Shown: positions 48,393 to 56,035 of the stretch, one piece after another
How the letters are laid out: each line of letters begins with the position of its first letter
Numbering within the stretch: position 1 is the first letter of the stretch
NCBI GenBank assembly: GCA_947302715.1
Contig: CAMYVY010000007.1
Coordinates: forward strand, 24,998-88,997
Length of the DNA: 64,000 bases
Direction of reading: 5' to 3'
From: an uncultured Clostridia bacterium
Lineage (GTDB): Bacteria > Bacillota > Clostridia > Peptostreptococcales > Anaerovoracaceae
Program-made: the position numbers and the translations under genes
Notes under the pieces: generated by a model
Databases searched by the model: none
The model's input: the letters and a program-made list of their open reading frames with translations, nothing else
Told to the model about the DNA's origin: nothing

Positions 48393-49697
48393 TTATCCGA
48401 TTACTCTTATACCATACCAGAATGAACTGTTGCTGTAATACATCGGATGGGTTCTAATCCCCTGCTCTTCATTTACCGCACTTATTTCCATGCCGTTTCC
48501 AATATATATCGCATAGTGGGAACCGTATCTGGTAATGTCACCAGGTCTCAATTCGCTTGCAGAAACATGCGGGAATTCATCATCCGGCCAACGTGAAATG
48601 CCATATCCACAATCATTGAATATTCTCCAAACGAATCCCGAACAATCGCAACCGTTGGTTAAACTGGTGCCTCCCCATACATACGGATTTCCAATGAACT
48701 GCATCGCATAATCTACAACGCTCTGTCCACTACCCGAATATGTGGCCGCTTCGTAGGATGTGCTCTCCGTGGTTGTAGTGGTTTCCTCTTCATAATAAGA
48801 GGATTCCTCTTCTTCGTAGTAGCTTTCTTCTTCCTCGTAGTACTCGGAGCTTTCTTCGACAGGCTCCTCATATGTTTCATAGCCTTCATCATCAAGCTCT
48901 ACATAGTCCTCTTCTTCTCTCTGAAGAGTTCCTACGACAACTACTCTATTAACAGGCTCCACAATCATTTCAGAAGCGACTTCTTCAGTCTTCTCAATGA
49001 TTCCGTTTACCTTAACAACCTTTTCGGTTATAGTTTTCTTTCCCTTTTCGCCTTCAACCTTTACGACTTCTTCCTCGTCAGCATACTTGTCGGGATCCTC
49101 TTCGTAAACGGTTTCAAAAGGTACGATGATTTCTGATTCAACCTCATACTCAACAATTACGTTGATAAGGCTCGCTACATCCTTGACTGTGATTTCATCA
49201 CCGGGATGAATGGTTTCTAAATTCAAACCGGGATTCTGCTTCTGGATTGCATCCATACTCATTCCCAATTTCATGGAAATGTCCCAAACTGTATCCCCCT
49301 CTTTTACCACATATGTGGTGCTGTTCTCGTCTGTGTTCAAAAGAGTGCTGAGGACATTCGCCATATCGGCTTCAACCTTAGGCTGCTCTTCATTTTTAGG
49401 AACACTGACTTTCTCTACAGTTACGGCAGGTGTCATCTTGATGTCAACGACATTCTTGCCATCTTCGACGTACTGGTCTCTTACCTGAGCAATCAAGTCG
49501 TATGCGTCCTCTTCCTTTTCAAGAACCGCAATTGCTTCGTTTCCAACTCTCAATTCGTAGTAGTCGTTGGTCTCGGCAAAAACTTTTGCTGCTCCTCCTA
49601 CGGAGACCATGGGTACAAGCAAGGCGAGCATCACCGCCAGCGCAATTACCGAGTATATTTTTGCCTTATTAGTCTTAAAAAAGCTCATGGCTAACAC
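48393..49697 (-). CDS. Secreted LysM + G5 + NlpC/P60 endopeptidase
   Basis: A 434-residue secreted hydrolase: signal peptide (about 10-42), LysM-like region (about 125-175; YVVKEGDTVWDISMKLGMS), G5 domain (about 185-262), an acidic Glu/Tyr/Ser-rich linker (about 265-320), and an NlpC/P60 domain (about 325-434) with catalytic Cys in NGCDCSGFVW and His in SHYAIYIGNG. It likely cuts the D-Glu-diamino acid bond of the stem peptide. Start: GTG 49697 has GGGAG 9 nt upstream, ATG 49688 is an alternative. The promoter TTGACA-17-TATGAT lies 30-55 bp upstream. The CTTAAGAA motif it shares with the 3D gene is farther upstream. Confidence 0.92.
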   Translation of the reverse strand: MLAMSFFKTNKAKIYSVIALAVMLALLVPMVSVGGAAKVFAETNDYYELRVGNEAIAVLEKEEDAYDLIAQVRDQYVEDGKNVVDIKMTPAVTVEKVSVPKNEEQPKVEADMANVLSTLLNTDENSTTYVVKEGDTVWDISMKLGMSMDAIQKQNPGLNLETIHPGDEITVKDVASLINVIVEYEVESEIIVPFETVYEEDPDKYADEEEVVKVEGEKGKKTITEKVVKVNGIIEKTEEVASEMIVEPVNRVVVVGTLQREEEDYVELDDEGYETYEEPVEESSEYYEEEESYYEEEESSYYEEETTTTTESTSYEAATYSGSGQSVVDYAMQFIGNPYVWGGTSLTNGCDCSGFVWRIFNDCGYGISRWPDDEFPHVSASELRPGDITRYGSHYAIYIGNGMEISAVNEEQGIRTHPMYYSNSSFWYGIRVIG

Positions 49698-49724
49698 GTT
49701 TCCTTTCTCCCTTTACCCACAACA

Positions 49725-49753
49725 ATCATACGGGTTATGCATAGCAATGTCAA
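49725..49753 (-). promoter_or_regulatory. Sigma-A promoter of the NlpC/P60 gene
   Basis: Minus strand TTGACA (49748-49753), 17 nt, TATGAT (49725-49730). Near-consensus. Confidence 0.9.
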
Positions 49754-49791
49754 TATTCCAGCCAAATCTTCACATACATTTCACAATCAAA

Positions 49792-49831
49792 AAACCGTAC
49801 AAGTATTGATATTTCAATGTTTGTACGGTTT
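49792..49831 (-). terminator. Terminator-like hairpin before the NlpC/P60 promoter
   Basis: AAACCGTACAA / TTGTACGGTTT, then T-run, on the minus strand, 39 bp upstream of the -35. It may insulate the promoter from read-through of rdgB. Confidence 0.6.
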
Positions 49832-49837
49832 TAAATC

Positions 49838-49997
49838 TTCTTAAGAAACCTTAAGAAACTCGCTTTGTGAAAGAATATTTATTCACGCAGCATTTGTACA
49901 CGCTAATAAATATACGATTTTTATGCAGAATAACGGTTTTTTCACGTAATTTGTTAAGAGATTTAAGAAATACCGAATTTTTATTAAATTTCTTAAG
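49838..49997. promoter_or_regulatory. Cluster of CTTAAGAA motifs upstream of the NlpC/P60 gene
   Basis: TTCTTAAGAAACC-TTAAGAAAC (49838-49859, direct copies 10-11 bp apart), then TTAAGAGATTTAAGAAAT (about 49953-49971) and ATTTCTTAAG (49988-49997) forming a 9-bp inverted repeat. Same core as upstream of the 3D gene. Confidence 0.45.
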
Positions 49998-50099
49998 GTA
50001 TGTCTATACCACGTTTCTTCATTATATTACTTACTACATTATTTACTACTCTGGTACTATGCTCGTATTATATTGATATTATGCTGAAACCGCGCTGTT

Positions 50100-50720
50100 T
50101 TAATAGATTTCTTTTAACTGTTCTATGAGGTTCTGAATAGCTCTTGCTCTGTGGCTTATTTTGTTTTTCACTTCAGTTCCAAGCTGAGCGAAAGTCTTAT
50201 CATATCCATCCGGCATAAATACGGGATCGTAGCCAAATCCTCCTTCTCCGGCAAGCTCGGAAACTATATGGCCCGGGCATTCGCCTCGTGCTACCAGAAC
50301 GCGTTCAGCTTCATTTCCAGCTCCATTATCCGCCGGGAATACGACAGTAATCACAGTTACAAACTTCGCACGACGCTTCTCGTCAGGAACTCCTTCGAGA
50401 AGCGAGAGCAGCTTCTCATTATTCTTATCGTAATCGCAGTCGTCTCCCGCGAAGCGCGCAGAATAGATGCCCGGCGCTCCGTCAAGATACTCAACCTCAA
50501 GTCCTGAATCGTCCGCCAAGGTAATAAAGCCGGATGCCTCCATGATTTCTTTCGCCTTTTTAAGCGAATTTTCTTCATAGGTCTCGCCATCCTCTATCGG
50601 ATCTATGTGCCCGAAGCCCGCCTCATCCTTTGATTTAACATCCATTCCGAATTCTCTTAATATCGCTGATAATTCCGCAACTTTCTTTTTGTTGCCGGAA
50701 GCCATAATCACAGTTTCCAC
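50100..50720 (-). CDS. rdgB: XTP/dITP pyrophosphatase (RdgB/HAM1)
   Basis: A 206-residue housecleaning enzyme hydrolysing deaminated purine triphosphates. Visible: MASGNKKKVAELS, ADDSGLEVEYLDGAPGIYSARFAG, and GGFGYDPVFMPDGYDKTFAQL, with the SHRARAIQNL end helix. The GTG at 50720 follows an AAGGAG at 7-nt spacing, better than the internal ATG at 50705. Usual length. It stands alone, with 402 bp before the next minus-strand gene. Confidence 0.95.
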   Translation of the reverse strand: METVIMASGNKKKVAELSAILREFGMDVKSKDEAGFGHIDPIEDGETYEENSLKKAKEIMEASGFITLADDSGLEVEYLDGAPGIYSARFAGDDCDYDKNNEKLLSLLEGVPDEKRRAKFVTVITVVFPADNGAGNEAERVLVARGECPGHIVSELAGEGGFGYDPVFMPDGYDKTFAQLGTEVKNKISHRARAIQNLIEQLKEIY

Positions 50721-50789
50721 AATCTTGCTCCTTAAATATTAACCTATAAATAATCAAGAAATATTTTAACACATTGAAAAAATATGTGT

Positions 50790-50795
50790 TATACT
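50790..50795 (+). promoter_or_regulatory. Extended -10 close to the AEC transporter start
   Basis: TGT-TATACT (50787-50795) lies only 10 bp before the ATG at 50806, with no Shine-Dalgarno, so the transcript would have a leader of a few nucleotides or none. Confidence 0.45.
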
Positions 50796-50805
50796 ATTTA
50801 ACGTT

Positions 50806-51753
50806 ATGCTTACAGTTCTATATAAGATAATTGTAATATTTGCAGTAGTTGGTATAGGCTTCTTTTGCAACAAAAGAGGCATCCTGCCAAATTCGTCCGA
50901 ACCTGCCTTGGTGAATTTGCTCATCCTGGTAATTTGCCCTTGCATGGTTTTAGGATCCTTGGTATCAAGAGAACTTGAGCCGGATACGCTTCACAAGACT
51001 CTAGAAGTGCTTGCATTATCCGCATCCTACTTTCTTTTTTCCGCAATAGTCGCCTTCCTTTTCACCAAATTCTTAAAGAACACACCAAAGGAAGACTATG
51101 GTGTTATGATGGCAATCATGGCATCCGTCAATACGGGATTCATGGGCTTTCCTATTACCAAAGCCATCTTCGGAGACGATATATTCTTTCTAATCGTAAT
51201 TCAGAATATCGTACTTAATATTTATTTCTATTCCTTTGCCATATTTCAGATTAATTACGGGAGCAAGGATTTCAAAGGCGATTTTTCATCGTCATTGAAA
51301 TCGATTATCAACCCCAATATTATAGCTGCGATACTGGGATTAATAATTCTCTTCGGACAAATAAAAATTCCCGGACCTGCCGTGGAATTGGTAGATATGC
51401 TGGGCGGCGTAACAACTCCTCTTTCCATGCTAATAGTTGGAATGCGCCTGGCAAACAGTAATTTAAAATCCATTCTAAAAAACAGAGATTTGATTCTCGC
51501 CTCAGTAGTCAATATGCTGATAATGCCGGTCCTGGTGTTTTTGGCAGTCAACTGGCTCCCGGTTGAAAACGACATCAAGCTTCTCATGGTTTGGTGTGCC
51601 TGTTTCCCGATGGCCGTAATCGTTGTAAGTCTCTCATCGAAATACGGAAGAAATGCGACGCTGGCCGCACAGGGCATGGCACTTACAACCACGATGTCGC
51701 TGGTCATTCTTCCTGTTGCCGCAACAATACTCTCCGCATATTACGGAATCTAA
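50806..51753 (+). CDS. AEC family transporter (auxin efflux carrier-like permease)
   Basis: A 315-residue membrane protein with about ten helices in two repeats of five. Family features: VGIGFFCNKRG near the start, GFMGFPITKAIFG, NPNIIAAILGL and ATLAAQGMALTTTMSLVILP. AEC permeases carry malate or other small organic acids in some bacteria; the substrate here is unknown. No ribosome-binding site is visible; a -10-like TATACT sits 10 bp upstream. Monocistronic, convergent with the putative RNA gene. Confidence 0.88.
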   Translation: MLTVLYKIIVIFAVVGIGFFCNKRGILPNSSEPALVNLLILVICPCMVLGSLVSRELEPDTLHKTLEVLALSASYFLFSAIVAFLFTKFLKNTPKEDYGVMMAIMASVNTGFMGFPITKAIFGDDIFFLIVIQNIVLNIYFYSFAIFQINYGSKDFKGDFSSSLKSIINPNIIAAILGLIILFGQIKIPGPAVELVDMLGGVTTPLSMLIVGMRLANSNLKSILKNRDLILASVVNMLIMPVLVFLAVNWLPVENDIKLLMVWCACFPMAVIVVSLSSKYGRNATLAAQGMALTTTMSLVILPVAATILSAYYGI

Positions 51754-51769
51754 ATCGTCAAACAAAAAC

Positions 51770-51870
51770 AAAAAAAAATGATACCGACCCTTCCTATGCA
51801 CTACATGCCTTGGCCCGCTTGCTGTATCTCGACAACTATCGCGTCAGCCCTATACCTTGGGTCGGTATCA
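51770..51870 (-). terminator. Terminator stem of the putative RNA gene
   Basis: TGATACCGACCC / GGGTCGGTATCA, exact 12-bp complement, with U9 at the 3' end on the minus strand and a 68-nt loop. Confidence 0.8.
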
Positions 51871-52146
51871 CATCATGAAATTGTTTGTCACGTCTTTGGG
51901 TCTCACCCCTTTCTTCGGTCACAGCTTCTCAAGGCTATGACTTATTTTCATCGACGACTCCTATTATCGTCGGTTCGTCTTGCGACCCAGATTCGGCCGC
52001 CTGCCAATTTCCTGCGAATCTGTCCCAACTGCCACTTCTATGGTTTCGCATTCGCATCCGAACGCCGAATCCGACAATCGAGTCCATCGCTTAAATTGTA
52101 TCTACGGCGAACCTACTTCGTCGCCTCCAGCTTTATCCTTCGGTTG
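51770..52146 (-). ncRNA. Putative standalone structured RNA, about 375 nt, family not recognised
   Basis: The 461-bp gap between the AEC gene and metA-lysC is rich in local stems. On the minus strand it has a near-consensus promoter (TTTACT 52174-52179, 16 nt, TATAAT 52152-52157) and ends in a terminator whose 12-bp perfect stem (51779-51790 with 51859-51870) is followed by T9 (51770-51778). Inside are hairpins such as GTC-GCAA-GAC, CGACGA/TCGTCG, GTCATAGC/GCTGTGAC and GGATTCGG/CCGAATC. No ORF, no tRNA-like ends, no recognisable RNase P, tmRNA, 6S or SRP motifs. The 77-nt terminator loop is itself structured. Confidence 0.7.
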
Positions 52147-52151
52147 GTTAT

Positions 52152-52179
52152 ATTATACTCCTAATATCCAAAAAGTAAA
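52152..52179 (-). promoter_or_regulatory. Sigma-A promoter of the putative RNA gene
   Basis: TTTACT (52174-52179), 16 nt, TATAAT (52152-52157) on the minus strand, placing the start near 52146. Confidence 0.75.
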
Positions 52180-52214
52180 GTGAATTTTTAGAAAATTGCA
52201 AAAATTATCGTTAC

Positions 52215-54626
52215 CTAAGCAAACTGCTGATATATAGCCTTTACAGACTTCTCATAATCGGAATTGTCCACCGCGATCATCATATTCATATTGCCAGTTC
52301 CGTGGTCTATAAATCTGACATTTATATGCATGGCAGCAAGCGCAGAAAGAATCTTGATGGCAATAGCAGGTGAATTGCCAATGTCTCTTCCCACAACGCC
52401 TATCAAGGATAAACCACAGACCTGGCTAATCTCTGCGTCCTTAAGCATAATTGAAAGCTCGCGCTGAATCCAGTCCTGCCCGGACTCAGAACCCTTTGCC
52501 TTAGAATTAAGTTCCGCCTCATCGATGATCAGCGTCAAGGTATCAATACCTGAAATGATATTTCCAACCTTTATATTCTTGTCGCTAAATACCTTGAGCA
52601 CAATTTCTCTGCTCCTCGGGTCTTCATTGACATTCGGTTTTTGGACGGTAATTGCCGTAAAGTTTTGTCGTCCGCTGATTCCGGAGATATTCGCGGACTC
52701 GCTGTCGTCGGCATAATAACGTGCATTCTTGACGATCAGGCTACCGGCATCTTCAGGCGCATTCGTATTGCAGATTCTAATCGGGATGTCCTTCGATATC
52801 ACCGGGAAGATGGCATCGGGATGCATAACCTCAGCTCCCAAATATGCCATTTCTCTCAATTCTCTGTAGGTAATAACGGGTACGGTAACCGGTTCGGGAA
52901 CAAGCTCCGGGTCGGCCATAAGAAGCCCCGAAACATCCGTCCAGTTCTCATACATATCCGCATTTACTGCCGCCGCAACAATAGAGCCCGTAATATCCGA
53001 ACCTCCTCGTGTGAACGTCTCTACCCTTCCATTGGGCAAGCTTCCATAAAAACCGGGAATAACCGCACGGTCGTGTTTGAGAAGTTCAGCCCTAAGCTTT
53101 TCCTCCGTCGCATCAGCATCGTATTTGCCATCCGAATCGAACATTATCAAATTTTCTGCATCAACAAAATCGAATCCGAGATAAGCCGCAAGGAGCTTAG
53201 CGTTCAGATACTCTCCCCTGCTCGCAATATAATCATGAACATCCTGAGAAGGCGTACCGCCGGCTCCTCCGATTACTCTCTCTATATCCGAAAACTCGAT
53301 ATCCAAATCAATGTTCCACCTGTCGCCTGGATTATCGGGGAAATTCGCTCGCAACCCGTCATCGGAAACCCTATCGGTAAACGCCTCCTGCTTCGCATAC
53401 TCCTTTGCCAAAGAATCCAACAGATAGCTTTCTATATCCTTGAATCTGTTCTTCACTTTATTAAGCAGTTCCTCCCTTTTTCGGGGGACCTCTTCACGGT
53501 TTATTCTAAGTAGCGTATCGGTTATTTTCTCATCCTCTTCAGACCTCTTTCCCGGTGCCGATACGACGATAAATCTCCGCCTTGGCTCAGAAAGGATTAT
53601 ATCCCTCACCTTTTCGAATTTATCACCCGTGGCCAGTGAGCTTCCTCCAAACTTGGCAGCAATCAAATCGAATTCATCTGTAACGAGTTCGTGGGCCGGA
53701 GTTGCTCCCGTGCTAATTGCATTTAAATCAAACGGCGTGGACTGATATACGAAATAGTTAAGCCAGTTGGAATAGAGCAGATTCGCACAAGACCTCCAGA
53801 TGACTGTCGGGTCCTTCGAAGGATCGTCGTCGGGAAAATAATTGCAAGGAATCTCAGGATTAATACCAGCTTTTACGTCGCGTTCATATTCTTTTCTAAG
53901 TGTATCCGGATCGTATTCCGAATGCCCCATGATGAAGATATGCTTGTCGTCCTTTGACTTTACAGCAAATATACCGGCATCGGGAGATGTTGATATTACA
54001 CGCAAATCCGGATGATTGAAAACAGCCTCCTCATCAACCGTTGTGTTTCTGGAATGAGGAACATAGAATTCATCATCAAAGCCTCTGAAGAGCATACCCG
54101 TTTTATACTCCAATGTATGTTTGTATACTCCGGATAGTTTCTTCGGTAAAAGCTGCTTCTTAATTCCGTAATTGTAATAAAGACCTGCCTGAGCACCCCA
54201 GCAGATATAGAAAATACTATGAACATGACTGTTGGCCCACTCCATTATTTCGCAGAGCTCATCCCAATACTCGACCTCTTCAAACTCCATCAGTTCCACG
54301 GGTGCGCCCGTGATAATCATTCCATCATAGTACCTGGAACTGATTTGATCAAAAGTCTTATAGAAGGCAATCATATGCTCCTCGGAAACATTCGATGCCT
54401 TATGAGTCTTAGTCTGAAGAAGCTCCAGCTCAACCTGAAGCGGAGAGTTCCCCAAAAGCCTTGTAAGCTGGGTCTCGGTCTCTATCTTGGTAGGCATCAG
54501 ATTGAGTATCAAAATCTGAAGTGGTCTGATATCCTGAGTCACAGCTCTGGTATCAGTCATTACAAAAACATTTTCCTTGGTAAGTATATCAACCGCAGGC
54601 AGGTTGTTTGGAACTTTAATCGGCAT
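52215..54626 (-). CDS. Fusion: homoserine O-acyltransferase (MetA) + aspartate kinase
   Basis: A single 803-residue protein. Residues 1-305 are a complete MetA: PLQILILNLMPTKIETETQL, the catalytic Cys in FYICWGAQAGLYYNYG, and the His-x-Glu of FIMGHSEYDPDTLRKEY. Residues about 330-803 are a complete aspartokinase: AAKFGGSSLATGDKFEKV, FIVVSAPGKR, FYGSLPNGRVETFTRGGSDITGSIVA, and two ACT domains at the end (ITVQKPNVNEDPRSREI..., SLIGVVGRDIGNSPAIAIKIL). It would couple the first step of the aspartate pathway to the first committed step of methionine synthesis; MetY at 22.8 kb can use the product. The ATG at 54626 follows GGAGG. No frameshift at the junction. Confidence 0.93.
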   Translation of the reverse strand: MPIKVPNNLPAVDILTKENVFVMTDTRAVTQDIRPLQILILNLMPTKIETETQLTRLLGNSPLQVELELLQTKTHKASNVSEEHMIAFYKTFDQISSRYYDGMIITGAPVELMEFEEVEYWDELCEIMEWANSHVHSIFYICWGAQAGLYYNYGIKKQLLPKKLSGVYKHTLEYKTGMLFRGFDDEFYVPHSRNTTVDEEAVFNHPDLRVISTSPDAGIFAVKSKDDKHIFIMGHSEYDPDTLRKEYERDVKAGINPEIPCNYFPDDDPSKDPTVIWRSCANLLYSNWLNYFVYQSTPFDLNAISTGATPAHELVTDEFDLIAAKFGGSSLATGDKFEKVRDIILSEPRRRFIVVSAPGKRSEEDEKITDTLLRINREEVPRKREELLNKVKNRFKDIESYLLDSLAKEYAKQEAFTDRVSDDGLRANFPDNPGDRWNIDLDIEFSDIERVIGGAGGTPSQDVHDYIASRGEYLNAKLLAAYLGFDFVDAENLIMFDSDGKYDADATEEKLRAELLKHDRAVIPGFYGSLPNGRVETFTRGGSDITGSIVAAAVNADMYENWTDVSGLLMADPELVPEPVTVPVITYRELREMAYLGAEVMHPDAIFPVISKDIPIRICNTNAPEDAGSLIVKNARYYADDSESANISGISGRQNFTAITVQKPNVNEDPRSREIVLKVFSDKNIKVGNIISGIDTLTLIIDEAELNSKAKGSESGQDWIQRELSIMLKDAEISQVCGLSLIGVVGRDIGNSPAIAIKILSALAAMHINVRFIDHGTGNMNMMIAVDNSDYEKSVKAIYQQFA

Positions 54627-54691
54627 ACGCTCCTCCGTCAATGAATAAATATAATATGCATAGTATATCATATTGAATACTCAATATGTAG

Positions 54692-54726
54692 GAAAAAACA
54701 AAATCCCCGGGAGACACTTCCGGGGA
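54692..54726 (-). terminator. Terminator of rpsT
   Basis: TCCCCGG / CCGGGGA stem (54704-54726) with minus-strand T-run through 54692; 58 bp after the rpsT stop. Confidence 0.88.
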
Positions 54727-54783
54727 CTCATTTGCTCAATCGCATGTGTATTTAACTTATACACTGGTGGGGACGGGTGAGTC

Positions 54784-55056
54784 TTACTTTGCTGCCTTAG
54801 CAGCGTTGAATCTTTTCGTCAGACGGGATACCTTACGAGATGCAGCAAACTTATTGATGGATCCCTTGGATGCAGCCTGCTTGAGCTTCTTCTCTGCTGC
54901 TACCAATTTCTGGCCAGCTTCGTCAAAGTTCTCTGCTGTCATCGCATCGTCAAACTCTCTGAGAGCCTGCTTTACGTGATCCTTAACACGCTTGTTTCTC
55001 GCAGTCTTCTTGTCGATTACTTTGATTCTTTTCTTTGCGGATTTAATATTTGCCAT
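54784..55056 (-). CDS. rpsT: 30S ribosomal protein S20
   Basis: A 90-residue, Lys/Ala-rich helical ribosomal protein (MANIKSAKKRIKVIDKKTAR...), normal for S20, which binds 16S rRNA in the early assembly of the small subunit. GGGGTG and ATG fit. The promoter is TTGCAT-17-TATAAT about 80 bp upstream; the leader holds a small TGGC-ACTG-GGCCA-type stem, which could serve S20 autoregulation (inference). Confidence 0.97.
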   Translation of the reverse strand: MANIKSAKKRIKVIDKKTARNKRVKDHVKQALREFDDAMTAENFDEAGQKLVAAEKKLKQAASKGSINKFAASRKVSRLTKRFNAAKAAK

Positions 55057-55137
55057 TTTATTTCACCCCACTGTTCTTAATATAGCAATTCTGAAATAAA
55101 TCTGCATGCACATGGCCCAGTGCCACACGCGTAGATG

Positions 55138-55166
55138 ATTATACTACCTAACAGCAGTAAATGCAA
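55138..55166 (-). promoter_or_regulatory. Sigma-A promoter of rpsT
   Basis: TTGCAT (55161-55166), 17 nt, TATAAT (55138-55143) on the minus strand. Confidence 0.8.
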
Positions 55167-55176
55167 ACATTATTTA

Positions 55177-55989
55177 TCAATTGTCATCAGCCTTTATGGG
55201 GCCGTCATATGGATAAAAGTCCATGGGTTCCAGTTTGAACTTGTTCCACATATGCTTTGCGTCGATTTTTCTCTTGGTTTCCGCATCCTCACAAATACCC
55301 GTGCGAATGTATTTATCAAGAGTAGCATAGGTAAACCCGAGATTGTCTTCATCGGTTAAATCCGTAAGGCCATCGATTGGAACCTTGTCTACAAGCACAT
55401 CAGGAAGACCAAGTTCGCGTCCAACCGCCTTTACCTCTTGCACGGTCAGCTTTGACAGCGGACTAAAATCCCCGGCAGTATCTCCGTACTTGGTTGCATA
55501 TCCAACCCAATCTTCAGAGAGATTGCTCGTATTCGCAACTCTGCCATTTAGCGATTGCGACACGGCATATGTTATAGCCATTCTGATTCTCGGCGGCAAA
55601 TTTGTCCTTGTCTGAGCCGATACATCAACGGGAAGATTCTCACCAAGCGATTTTAAAACATCATCAATAGCGTTCTTGATATTGATAATCGAATGAGAAA
55701 TTCCCAAATGCTCGACAAGCAGTTTCGACATATCGATGTCGTGCTGGATTCCGTTGGGAAGGAGCACACCATAAACCCGGTCTGCTCCCAAGGCTTCTAC
55801 GCACAGAGCTGCCGTTACGGAGCTATCCTTGCCCCCACTTATCGCAACTACAGCAATGGAGTCCTCACCGTTTTCTTGGAACCATTCCTGAATCCATTTT
55901 ACAATTTCGTCTTTCGTCTTCTTTGCATCAAATTCGTACAAGTTTATACCTCGCTGCACATCACAATTCGTTTCTAATCGCATTCCCAT
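55177..55989 (-). CDS. nadE: NAD+ synthetase (ammonia-dependent)
   Basis: A 270-residue N-type ATP pyrophosphatase that amidates nicotinate adenine dinucleotide. P-loop VAISGGKDSSVTAALC, then GVLLPNGIQHDIDMSK, NTSNLSEDWVGYATKYGDTAGDFSPL and the C-terminal DLTDEDNLGFTYATLDKYI. No glutaminase domain, so ammonia is the nitrogen donor unless a partner exists. The start at 55989 has only a weak ribosome-binding site. It is 46 bp past the cdaR stop and may be read from that operon. Confidence 0.95.
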   Translation of the reverse strand: MGMRLETNCDVQRGINLYEFDAKKTKDEIVKWIQEWFQENGEDSIAVVAISGGKDSSVTAALCVEALGADRVYGVLLPNGIQHDIDMSKLLVEHLGISHSIINIKNAIDDVLKSLGENLPVDVSAQTRTNLPPRIRMAITYAVSQSLNGRVANTSNLSEDWVGYATKYGDTAGDFSPLSKLTVQEVKAVGRELGLPDVLVDKVPIDGLTDLTDEDNLGFTYATLDKYIRTGICEDAETKRKIDAKHMWNKFKLEPMDFYPYDGPIKADDN

Positions 55990-56035
55990 ACAGACATCCG
56001 TCTAAACATCGGAAAACTCGATTATCCAAACTCAA

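Larger units (their letters stand above)
49698..50099. other. Intergenic region upstream of the NlpC/P60 gene
   Basis: Holds the NlpC/P60 promoter, a hairpin (AAACCGTAC/GTACGGTTT, 49792-49831, with T6 on the minus strand), and a cluster of CTTAAG motifs at 49838-49860 and 49952-49997. Otherwise AT-rich with no gene. Confidence 0.6.

Noticed and set aside
49700..49860. c-di-AMP (ydaO) riboswitch upstream of the NlpC/P60 gene
   Set aside because: Such riboswitches often precede wall hydrolases, and a terminator hairpin exists, but it lies upstream of the promoter and the leader from the start site is only about 30 nt.
51770..52146. RNase P RNA, tmRNA, 6S or SRP RNA
   Set aside because: I could not find the GAGGAAAGUCC core, a tRNA-like end, a 6S bubble or an SRP tetraloop domain. 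Left as unassigned.
54627..54783. SAM riboswitch or T-box before the MetA-aspartokinase gene
   Set aside because: Only the rpsT terminator and a short AT-rich leader with an ATTGA/TCAAT dyad are visible; no conserved riboswitch core.
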